Positions 1 through 5,394 of a stretch of DNA of 7,422 bases are shown piece by piece. The notes beneath the pieces were generated by a model that was not told the DNA's origin, made no database searches, and worked only from the letters and a program-made list of their open reading frames with translations. Position 1 is the stretch's first letter. Every line of letters starts with the position of its first letter. The DNA is taken from contig CAZXBG010000169.1 of the NCBI GenBank assembly GCA_964638865.1, positions 1 to 7,422 of the forward strand, in the 5' to 3' direction. The stretch comes from UBA7236 sp964638865 (lineage in GTDB: Bacteria; Bacteroidota; Bacteroidia; Chitinophagales; BACL12). The translations under genes were made by a program, and so were the position numbers.

Positions 1-43
1 TAATGTGTTTGTTTATTTTGTGTCCCCACAATTCCGCCATAAT

Positions 44-145
44 GCAGAGTTCCATCGTCACTTGCCACATGGAGGATGGGTGGAGTTAATACTAAATGTT
101 GGGCTTTCATCCTCCGAGGCCACAGAGTTACCGGAGGAACTCTGC
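44..145. repeat. Nested inverted-repeat cluster at the left edge
   Basis: The 10-base arm GCAGAGTTCC (44-53) is the exact reverse complement of GGAACTCTGC (136-145). Inside it, GGAGGATG (71-78) is the reverse complement of CATCCTCC (108-115). A third, competing hairpin is CAGAGTT (123-129) with AACTCTG (138-144) around an 8-base loop. The segment is visibly richer in G+C than the surrounding DNA and lies just past the 3' end of the exonuclease gene. Seen directly: the arms and their positions. Inferred: it may be a REP-like or other dispersed palindromic element, or the edge of a small non-autonomous element. It is not a normal terminator, since no T-run follows the stems on either strand. 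No transposase is visible in the window. Confidence 0.5.
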
Positions 146-164
146 GCAAGGTATTTGATATATA

Positions 165-881
165 TCAAACATAAATAATATGCTCATCCCTGATTAACTC
201 CAGCCCTTTCAGTCGCATGATAACCTGTGCAACTGCAATTACATCTTTGCTGCAATATAAACCGATGCGATTCAGGTCGTTCTGATTCCAATACACATCT
301 CCAACCATACTTCCATCAATATCATCCTTGGGAGTAGGTATTTCTAAAATTGTTGCCAGTAAATTGAGAGAAGTATAATTTTTGTAATCACCGAACTTCC
401 ACAATTCTAAAGTATCAACGTGATTTACTTCCCATGGTTTTTTGCCGTAAATATCTAAAACCGGTGGTAATGTTAATCTGTTAATTAAATAACGTCGACA
501 CAGCCACGGAACATCAAATTCACGAATATTATGTCCGCATAATTGGAAATTATTTTTAGTAACATTTATTAAGGTCTGTTTAAATTCTTCCAACAACATT
601 TTTTCATCATCACCCTTAAATGTTTTTATTTTAAGTTGATAATCGTTATTTATTTTTTGGATATAAGCACAGGAAATACAAATTACTTTTCCGAATTCGG
701 CAAATATTCCTGCCTTGGAAAAATAAAATTCTTTTTTGTCATCCTCCTCCTTTCGGGTTCGCCCTACTTTGTCGTCAAATAATTTTTGCAATTCAGGGGA
801 AAGTTCATCGTAATGTTTTTTTCCGGGCACTGTTTCAATGTCGAAAATAAACAGGTTTTCGGGCGTGATAGCTTGTAACAT
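165..881 (-). CDS. Predicted 3'-5' exonuclease of the PolB-exo2 (DEDDy) type
   Basis: A 238-residue protein with the three exonuclease motifs of the DnaQ-like DEDD superfamily. ExoI is FDIETV with D14 and E16. ExoII is GHNIREFDVPWL with N118 and D123. ExoIII is YCSKD with Y209 and D213, the YxxxD form that makes it DEDDy. These four acidic residues normally hold two metal ions that remove nucleotides from 3' ends. The segment GKKPWEVNHVDTLELWKFGD (146-165) is typical of the stand-alone family related to the DNA polymerase B proofreading domain (Pfam DNA_pol_B_exo2, assigned from memory). No polymerase domain is attached and the length is normal for the family. It begins ATG at 879-881 and ends TGA at 165-167. 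It follows the short-chain dehydrogenase by 54 bases on the same strand, but a promoter-like sequence lies in that gap, so it may also be transcribed alone. The physiological substrate is unknown; a role in DNA repair or nucleic-acid trimming is inferred. Its reading frame stays open past the stop to the window edge. Confidence 0.9.
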   Translation of the reverse strand: MLQAITPENLFIFDIETVPGKKHYDELSPELQKLFDDKVGRTRKEEDDKKEFYFSKAGIFAEFGKVICISCAYIQKINNDYQLKIKTFKGDDEKMLLEEFKQTLINVTKNNFQLCGHNIREFDVPWLCRRYLINRLTLPPVLDIYGKKPWEVNHVDTLELWKFGDYKNYTSLNLLATILEIPTPKDDIDGSMVGDVYWNQNDLNRIGLYCSKDVIAVAQVIMRLKGLELIRDEHIIYV

Positions 882-916
882 ACATTTTATTTTTAAGGGT
901 TAATAAATACATCATT

Positions 917-947
917 CAAAAATAAGAATTTTACTTTACCATTCAAT
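917..947 (-). promoter_or_regulatory. Candidate Bacteroidota-type promoter for the exonuclease
   Basis: On the minus strand TATTTTTG (917-924) matches the -7 consensus TAnnTTTG exactly, and ATTG (944-947) sits 19 bases upstream at the -33 position, where TTTG is expected (3 of 4). Transcription would begin near 910, leaving a leader of about 30 bases before the ATG at 881. The -33 box falls inside the last codons of the upstream dehydrogenase gene. Found by eye only; AT-rich DNA gives many chance matches. Confidence 0.35.
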
Positions 948-1643
948 TTTATTATACATGGGAATTGATAAACCGGTAATTCCTCTCCCCTTATCACTCA
1001 TCAAAAATGCAATAGTATCTGCAACGTCTTCCGTAGGGGTGAATGTTTTAAATTGTTCCTCCGTTGCCCAACTTAAATTATTGGGTGTTTGCAATGTTGC
1101 AGGTAAAATAATATTTGCCCGCACATTAAAATTGCGACATTCCTCTGCGACACTGAGTGTAATTGCAACCAATGCACTTTTACTTGCGGTATATAAAGTA
1201 TTTCCTTTCAATTGATGTAAAACAGGTTTTGCACCAATAGTGACGATTGAACCTTTTCCCGATTTTTTGAGAATTGGAACAAGTTCCTTCAGCAATAAAA
1301 AGGTGGGTTTTACATTGAGGTCCATTAAAAAATTGTAATCAGTTTCGGTATAATCTGCAATGGAACTAGCTCCTTTATATCCACCTGCAAGGTGCACAAG
1401 GCCGAAAATATTGTCTTTTATACCCGAAATCCATTGTTGAACCTGAGATTCATTTGCCAAATCAGCAATTACCGGATAAAGGGTTTTATTTATTTTTTCG
1501 GGAAAGAATTGCGCAAGTGTATCGCTGCTTTTTTCATTCAAAACCGCAGCATGTAATATCCAACCATCCTGCAATAATCGGGTTGTTACGGCTTTTCCAA
1601 GTCCTCCGTCTGCCCCGGTTATCAATAATATTTTCTTTTCCAT
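936..1643 (-). CDS. Short-chain dehydrogenase/reductase with Ala in place of the catalytic Ser
   Basis: Numbering here counts from the GTG at 1647-1649. The protein is a single-domain classical-size SDR with a Rossmann fold. TGADGGLG (11-18) is the TGxxxGxG dinucleotide loop, D63 is the adenine-contact Asp after beta-3, HLAGG (86-90) stands in for the NNAG motif, N112 is the conserved helix-4 Asn, and YTASK (153-157) is the YxxxK active site. The residue 13 before the catalytic Tyr, normally Ser, is A140, in the motif IGAKP. Dihydropteridine reductase also has Ala there and a GAK motif, so reduction of a quinonoid or pterin-like substrate is possible but unproven. Beta-2 ends in VLNEK, with no clear Asp or Arg to fix NADH or NADPH preference. 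I prefer ATG at 1641-1643 (235 residues) to the in-frame GTG two codons upstream, because the best promoter match would leave the GTG almost no leader. It may be cotranscribed with the exonuclease 54 bases downstream. Substrate unknown. Confidence 0.88.
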   Translation of the reverse strand: MEKKILLITGADGGLGKAVTTRLLQDGWILHAAVLNEKSSDTLAQFFPEKINKTLYPVIADLANESQVQQWISGIKDNIFGLVHLAGGYKGASSIADYTETDYNFLMDLNVKPTFLLLKELVPILKKSGKGSIVTIGAKPVLHQLKGNTLYTASKSALVAITLSVAEECRNFNVRANIILPATLQTPNNLSWATEEQFKTFTPTEDVADTIAFLMSDKGRGITGLSIPMYNKIEW

Positions 1644-1660
1644 CTTCACTTTTTTTATCC

Positions 1661-1694
1661 CAAAGTTAAGGTTTTGTAGAGGCTATTGGACATA
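1661..1694 (-). promoter_or_regulatory. Candidate promoter for the short-chain dehydrogenase
   Basis: On the minus strand TAACTTTG (1661-1668) is an exact match to the Bacteroidota -7 box TAnnTTTG. The -33 position is poor: TATG at 1691-1694 lies 22 bases upstream, 3 of 4 against TTTG and slightly too far. Transcription would start near 1655, about 12 bases before the ATG at 1643 and only 6 before the GTG at 1649, which favours the ATG. Confidence 0.35.
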
Positions 1695-1747
1695 TTTGCG
1701 GTACTGTATTAACAGCAGATTTCATTTTACAAGTAAAAAACATTTAT

Positions 1748-1782
1748 TTTGTGCAGTAATCAACAAACTTAATTGGTTTGTT
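1748..1782 (+). promoter_or_regulatory. Candidate promoter with overlapping inverted repeat, upstream of the beta-barrel gene
   Basis: TTTG (1748-1751) is followed after 21 bases by TTGGTTTG (1773-1780), one mismatch from TAnnTTTG. Transcription would begin near 1787, giving a leader of about 20 bases before the ATG at 1807. The perfect inverted repeat AACAAAC (1762-1768) / GTTTGTT (1776-1782), with a 7-base spacer, lies across the -7 box and the spacer, where a repressor dimer could bind. The repeat is seen directly; its role as an operator is inference. Confidence 0.4.
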
Positions 1783-1806
1783 CTTTAACCTAAAATACCA
1801 CAGAAT

Positions 1807-2463
1807 ATGAAGAAATCAATCCTGGCTCTTACTATTGCGACTCTTTCAATCCTCAGCACCAAACAGGTAAATGCCCAGCTTTGGCTCATGACGGATGGTG
1901 GCATTTTTTTTACAAAGGACCTTGTAGGAGAAGGGATTAACCTGAAAGCCGGTTGGCACTACGGAGAATACGATTATAATATGGTTACACTGGGAGGCGG
2001 ATACAACTTTCTTGCTCAAAAACCTTTGGATATTGTGGTTGTAGACACCACAGGACTGCTTACAGATACAATTGAATCATTTTTAGTAACTAATCTCATT
2101 TCCATTGATGGTGATTATCGAAGATATTTTTTCCAGACGGATGCTGATGATTATTTTGCATTTTATGGTATAGCGGGTATCAGTCTTTGGTTGGTAAATA
2201 CAAAAGTGAATTTAGGTCCATTTGTGGATTCTGTATTTGCTGTTCAGGAAGGAGCCACATTGGTTGCCTCAAATATGAGTGTGAGAATGCCATTAGGGTT
2301 TGGCATGGACTGGACAGTTAGAGGCAGGTTCTGGTGGTATTTCGAAGCAAAAATTGAGGTTCCATTCACACAGGTAAATAATGAATATATTGGAAATGAT
2401 TTTGGTGTCAGTTATCACTTCACTACCGGTGCCCGTTTTCTGTTACACGATTTTTATAGGTAA
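1807..2463 (+). CDS. Secreted outer-membrane beta-barrel-like protein of unknown role
   Basis: A 218-residue protein that opens with a clear Sec signal peptide: MKK, then a hydrophobic core ending in VNA, with likely signal peptidase I cleavage after A23 before Q24. There is no lipobox cysteine. The mature part has no hydrophobic helix; instead it has amphipathic, glycine- and aromatic-rich stretches typical of outer-membrane strands, around residues 47-69, 95-110, 116-137, 155-175 and 200-216, and it closes with FLLHDFYR. Acidic turns such as DADD (112-115) fit loops of such barrels. The size suggests a small 8-strand barrel of the kind common in Bacteroidota. It stands alone on the plus strand, divergent from the dehydrogenase and convergent with NDH-2, whose stop lies 12 bases away with no visible terminator hairpin between them. 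I do not recognise a specific family and assign no transport or binding function; strands were judged by eye. Confidence 0.8.
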   Translation: MKKSILALTIATLSILSTKQVNAQLWLMTDGGIFFTKDLVGEGINLKAGWHYGEYDYNMVTLGGGYNFLAQKPLDIVVVDTTGLLTDTIESFLVTNLISIDGDYRRYFFQTDADDYFAFYGIAGISLWLVNTKVNLGPFVDSVFAVQEGATLVASNMSVRMPLGFGMDWTVRGRFWWYFEAKIEVPFTQVNNEYIGNDFGVSYHFTTGARFLLHDFYR

Positions 2464-2475
2464 CAGATTCCTTTT

Positions 2476-3759
2476 TCAGATATTTTTTTCTTCAGGTTCA
2501 ACAATTATCCGCAAAGCGCGGTCGTAGGAAAAGTAATTCCACATCCAGTTTATAAATACCATAAAACGGTTTCTGAATCCAACAAGTGCCATAAGATGTA
2601 TGAACATCCAGATGTACCAAGCCAAATATCCTCCAAAAGAATAGAAGGGTAAATCCACAACTGCTTTGTGTCTTCCAATAGTGGCCATGTTTCCTTTGTT
2701 CTTGTATTTAAATGGCTTTAAATTTTGTTTTTTGGTTATGCGTATAAAATTATTCGCAAGATTTACTGCCTGTTGCAGAGCAACCTGAGCAACTCCCGGA
2801 TGTCCGTTAGGGAAATTTTTATCTTCGGTCATCAAGGTTATATCTCCAATAGCATAAACATTCGAATAATTTTGAATCCTGTTATATGCATCAGTTAAAT
2901 ATTTTCCACCCTTCGCAATGGAATCGATATTTATTCCCGGAATGGTTGCTCCTTTTACCCCTGCGGCCCAAATAATATTATCGGTTTTAATTTTTTCACC
3001 ATTGGAAAGCACCAATTCATCGCCGTCGAAATTTTGCACAAACGTGTTGAGCCAAACATGCACTTTATCTTCCTCTAAGTATTTTTTTGCCAATCGAGAC
3101 GATTTTTCGCTCATTGCAGCCAATAATCTGCCGGATCCTTCAATTAAATAAATCTCCATATTTTCCACCTTGAGTTCGCGATAATCGTGGGGTAAAACAT
3201 TTTTTCTTATCTCCGCCAATGCCCCTGCAAGTTCCACACCTGTAGGGCCTCCGCCAACGATAATAAAATTCATCCGCTGTTTTTGTTCTTCCGTGGAATC
3301 GGATATGATCGCCCTTTCAAATTTGTGCAATATTGCACTCCGCATGGCTAATGCTTCCTGCACCGACTTAAGTGTGAAACTCACTTTTTCAATTGCAGTA
3401 TTCCCATAAAAATTAGTAACAGCACCTGTCGCTATGATGAGGTGATCATATTCGAACTCCCCCACATTCGTGTGTACTTTTTGAGTTTTTGTGTCAATTT
3501 GATCCACAGTTGCCAGCCTGAAAATAATATTTGGATATTTTCCGATCTTTCTGCGAAAGGGATATGCAATACTCTCGGCCGTTAAACCAGCAGAAGCTAT
3601 CTGGTAGAGCAAGGGCTGAAAGGTGTGAAAATTATTCTTATCTAAAAGCGTAACGCGGTAAGGTTTATTGTTCAGTTTTTTTACGAGCTCCAATCCCGCA
3701 AAACCGCCACCTATGATCACAATTTTTGGAAGCGATGTATCGTCGTATTGGTATTTCAT
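2476..3759 (-). CDS. ndh: Type II NADH:quinone oxidoreductase (NDH-2)
   Basis: This 427-residue flavoprotein transfers electrons from NADH to membrane quinone without pumping protons. The first Rossmann fold is VIIGGGFAGLELVKKL (14-29), which binds FAD, with D40 at the end of the second strand contacting the FAD ribose. FHTFQPLLYQIASAGL (44-59) is the family signature near the flavin and quinone site. The second fold is IIVGGGPTGVELAGALAEI (166-184), which binds NADH, with E207 as the ribose-binding acid that favours NADH. YAIGD (302-306) is the late FAD-binding motif, and HPGVAQVALQQA (320-331) is the quinone-side helix. Residues about 375-410 are rich in Trp, Phe and Met and should form the C-terminal membrane-anchoring part. 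Length is usual and nothing is missing. Start ATG at 3757-3759, stop TGA at 2476-2478. It is transcribed divergently from the PLP enzyme. Other members of this fold, such as ferredoxin reductases, lack the FQPLLYQ signature and the hydrophobic tail. Confidence 0.93.
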   Translation of the reverse strand: MKYQYDDTSLPKIVIIGGGFAGLELVKKLNNKPYRVTLLDKNNFHTFQPLLYQIASAGLTAESIAYPFRRKIGKYPNIIFRLATVDQIDTKTQKVHTNVGEFEYDHLIIATGAVTNFYGNTAIEKVSFTLKSVQEALAMRSAILHKFERAIISDSTEEQKQRMNFIIVGGGPTGVELAGALAEIRKNVLPHDYRELKVENMEIYLIEGSGRLLAAMSEKSSRLAKKYLEEDKVHVWLNTFVQNFDGDELVLSNGEKIKTDNIIWAAGVKGATIPGINIDSIAKGGKYLTDAYNRIQNYSNVYAIGDITLMTEDKNFPNGHPGVAQVALQQAVNLANNFIRITKKQNLKPFKYKNKGNMATIGRHKAVVDLPFYSFGGYLAWYIWMFIHLMALVGFRNRFMVFINWMWNYFSYDRALRIIVEPEEKNI

Positions 3760-3783
3760 TTAATTTGAATTTGCCTTTTAAAA

Positions 3784-3816
3784 TTAACGGTGATTTGTCT
3801 ACAAATGTTCCGTTAA
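3784..3816. promoter_or_regulatory. Interrupted palindrome between divergent genes, possible operator
   Basis: TTAACGG (3784-3790) is the exact reverse complement of CCGTTAA (3810-3816). Inside it ATTTG (3793-3797) is the reverse complement of CAAAT (3802-3806), around a 4-base centre. The two pairs are separated by 2 bases on one side and 3 on the other, giving 12 paired bases in a 33-base element. It overlaps the predicted -7 box of the NDH-2 promoter and lies about 35 bases upstream of the -7 box proposed for the PLP enzyme. A regulator bound here could act on both genes. It could instead form an RNA hairpin near the start of the NDH-2 leader. No cognate regulator gene is present in the window. 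Confidence 0.45.
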
Positions 3817-3834
3817 AAATATTTAATTTCCAAA
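3802..3834 (-). promoter_or_regulatory. Candidate NDH-2 promoter
   Basis: On the minus strand TTTG (3831-3834) is followed after exactly 21 bases by AACATTTG (3802-3809), one mismatch from the Bacteroidota -7 box TAnnTTTG. The spacing fits the reported 19-21. Transcription would start near 3795, giving a leader of about 36 bases to the ATG at 3759. The -7 box sits within the palindrome at 3784-3816. Confidence 0.4.
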
Positions 3835-3858
3835 AAGAGTTTTATTTATTTTACTTTG
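3827..3858 (+). promoter_or_regulatory. Candidate promoter for the PLP enzyme
   Basis: TTACTTTG (3851-3858) is one mismatch from TAnnTTTG, and TTTC (3827-3830) lies 20 bases upstream where TTTG is expected. Transcription would start near 3865, about 16 bases before the ATG at 3881. The match is imperfect in both boxes, so it is only a candidate. Confidence 0.3.
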
Positions 3859-3880
3859 TAGCGTTATTAACAATTATTCC

Positions 3881-5086
3881 ATGTCAAAGAAGAAAAATAA
3901 CCTCCAATTTGGTTCTGTTTGTGTGCAGCAATCTAAAATCAAAAAAAAGATCTCCCCGCACACCGAACCCATTTATGCTACTTCGGCATATACCTTCGAT
4001 TCCACAGAGGAGGCGATGAAATTATTCGATGATCAGTTTCAGGGTTACGTGTATTCGCGTTGGTCAAATCCTACTGTGGAGATGGCAGAAAATAAGATTG
4101 CAGCATTAGAAACACATAGTTCAGAAATTAAAGCAAAAGCACAATTATTTAGCAGCGGAATGGCTGCAATTTCCTCTGCAATGATGGCATGTTTAAATAC
4201 AGGAGAAAAACTGCTCACGCAAAATCAATTATACGGCACTACCGATGAATTAATTCAAAAACAACTCACTGCATTCGGAATTGATAATATGCGTTGTGAT
4301 TTGAATGAACTTAATAAAGTAGAGAATATCATTAAAAAAGATAAGACCATAAAATTAATTTATCTCGAAACGCCATCCAATCCCATGATGGAAGTTTATG
4401 ATATAAACGAAATTTCAAAACTCGCAAATAAATATAAAATAAAAGTTGCGGTGGATAATACTTTTGCTTCACCCTATTGTCAGCAGCCATTAATTTCTGG
4501 TGCCGATATGGTAATACATTCCACTACAAAATATTTGAACGGTCATGGTTCCGGATTAGGTGGTGTAGTGGTGGGAAAGGATGTAAAGTTCATGAAGGAA
4601 CAAGTATGGACCAAAATAAAATTGCTCGGTGCTAATTCCAATGCTTTTGATGCATGGTTGATATTACAGGGATTAAAAACTTTGGAAATTAGAATGCAGC
4701 GTCATTGTGCAAATGCAAAAAAAGTTGCTGAATTTTTACGCGATCATAAAAAGGTATCTCACGTAAATTATTGCGGATTTAAAGAACATCCTCAACATAA
4801 AATAATTAAAAAACAAATGCGCGATTTCAGCGGTATGTTGAGTTTTGATTTAAAAGGTGGATTAAAAGCGGGCAAACAACTCATGAGCAATGTTAATTTA
4901 TGTAATTTAGTTACTACACTTGGTACAGTGGATACCTTAATACAACATCCTGCAAGTATGACCCACGTAAATGTTTCCCGTGAACGACGCGTGACCAGTG
5001 GAATAACAGATGGCCTTGTTAGATTAAGTGTGGGTATTGAAAATGTGGAGGATATAATCGGGGATTTGGAGAATGGTTTAAAATAA
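3881..5086 (+). CDS. PLP-dependent trans-sulfuration-family enzyme (Cys/Met metabolism)
   Basis: A 401-residue fold-type I PLP enzyme of the cystathionine gamma-synthase/O-acylhomoserine sulfhydrylase/methionine gamma-lyase family (Pfam Cys_Met_Meta_PP). Visible features are YSRWSNPT (58-65), whose Y58 and R60 reach the PLP phosphate of the neighbouring subunit; SSGMAA (91-96), the phosphate-binding loop; Y118 in LYGTT, which stacks on the PLP ring; ETPSNP (163-168); D192 in VDNTFASP, which pairs with the pyridine nitrogen; and K217 in HSTTKYLNG, the Schiff-base lysine. The C-terminal part keeps LGTVDTLIQHPASMTH, a family hallmark. Length is normal. The exact reaction is unclear. T120 stands where methionine gamma-lyases carry Cys, arguing against a typical lyase, and GHGSGLGG after the lysine resembles sulfhydrylases of the MetZ/MetY type more than MetB. 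Synthesis of homocysteine or cystathionine is the likeliest job, but gamma-lyase activity is not excluded. Monocistronic by position, and divergent from NDH-2. Confidence 0.9.
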   Translation: MSKKKNNLQFGSVCVQQSKIKKKISPHTEPIYATSAYTFDSTEEAMKLFDDQFQGYVYSRWSNPTVEMAENKIAALETHSSEIKAKAQLFSSGMAAISSAMMACLNTGEKLLTQNQLYGTTDELIQKQLTAFGIDNMRCDLNELNKVENIIKKDKTIKLIYLETPSNPMMEVYDINEISKLANKYKIKVAVDNTFASPYCQQPLISGADMVIHSTTKYLNGHGSGLGGVVVGKDVKFMKEQVWTKIKLLGANSNAFDAWLILQGLKTLEIRMQRHCANAKKVAEFLRDHKKVSHVNYCGFKEHPQHKIIKKQMRDFSGMLSFDLKGGLKAGKQLMSNVNLCNLVTTLGTVDTLIQHPASMTHVNVSRERRVTSGITDGLVRLSVGIENVEDIIGDLENGLK

Positions 5087-5121
5087 ATAATTTACGAATT
5101 AAATTATACCATCTTTTTTTT
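5087..5121 (+). terminator. Weak A/T hairpin plus T-run after the PLP enzyme
   Basis: Immediately after the stop codon, ATAATTTA (5087-5094) pairs perfectly with TAAATTAT (5100-5107) around a 5-base loop. Six bases later comes a run of eight T (5114-5121). The position suits a rho-independent terminator, but the stem has no G-C pair and the T-run is not adjacent, so it would be weak. It may be chance in AT-rich DNA. Confidence 0.25.
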
Positions 5122-5203
5122 ATATAAATTTATTACAAAAAGGATAACACATGTCAATAATAAAAGTGGTCCCGAAACAATCATAAAATTACTTTAGAAG
5201 TAA

Positions 5204-5226
5204 GTGAGCAGTGGGCAGTGAGCAGT
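5204..5226. repeat. Three-copy 7-base tandem repeat
   Basis: GTGAGCA (5204-5210), GTGGGCA (5211-5217) and GTGAGCA (5218-5224), followed by GT, form three head-to-tail copies with one base different in the middle copy. The array stands out from the A/T-rich gap around it. It may be slippage-prone or part of a larger decayed repeat unit. Confidence 0.6.
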
Positions 5227-5394
5227 TTGTAATATTGGAGCCCAATTGTTTCAAGGGAAACGCATTTAAATATTTTAATATTATAAAAAAAAATCCTTTT
5301 TTATCCGCCAAATCTGCGTCATCAGCTTTGTGTTTTTTCCACGTTTTTTTTTGTGCCTCTTGTTCCGGTACCATATCCAAAAAAGAGAGAGTAT

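Larger units (their letters stand above)
5087..5394. other. Non-coding convergent gap with repeat remnants
   Basis: This 308-base gap separates the 3' ends of the PLP enzyme and fabD. No open frame in it has a recognisable protein. It contains the weak hairpin at 5087-5121, the 7-base tandem repeat at 5204-5226, an A/T inverted repeat ATAAAAAA (5283-5290) / TTTTTTAT (5297-5304), and around 5303-5326 a GC-richer word containing ATCCGCCAAATCTGCGTCAT. From memory this word resembles a dispersed intergenic sequence seen in several Bacteroidota genomes, which I cannot check here. Several poly-T tracts (5332-5338, 5344-5352) lie towards the fabD end. No tRNA cloverleaf is visible. Confidence 0.5.

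Noticed and set aside
958..1215. Plus-strand open frame antisense to the dehydrogenase
   Set aside because: It is the reverse of a clearly coding region with intact SDR motifs, and its translation shows no family features.
936..1649. Dehydrogenase start at the GTG two codons upstream
   Set aside because: ATG at 1641-1643 is the stronger start codon, and the best promoter match would leave the GTG a leader of only about six bases; the difference is two residues and does not alter the fold.
2918..3151. Plus-strand open frame antisense to NDH-2
   Set aside because: It lies entirely within the NDH-2 gene, whose motifs are complete on the other strand, and the translation is serine-rich noise.
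3726..4019. Plus-strand frame bridging the NDH-2/PLP intergenic region
   Set aside because: It overlaps both real genes and reads through the promoter region; the PLP enzyme is in another frame with all catalytic motifs.
5151..5186. 11-codon frame starting ATG after the PLP gene
   Set aside because: Too short, with no ribosome-binding signal and no leader-peptide feature such as regulatory codons followed by competing hairpins.
5283..5304. A/T inverted repeat as a fabD terminator
   Set aside because: The stem is only A-T pairs made of homopolymer tracts and lies about 90 bases past the fabD stop; chance is a good explanation.
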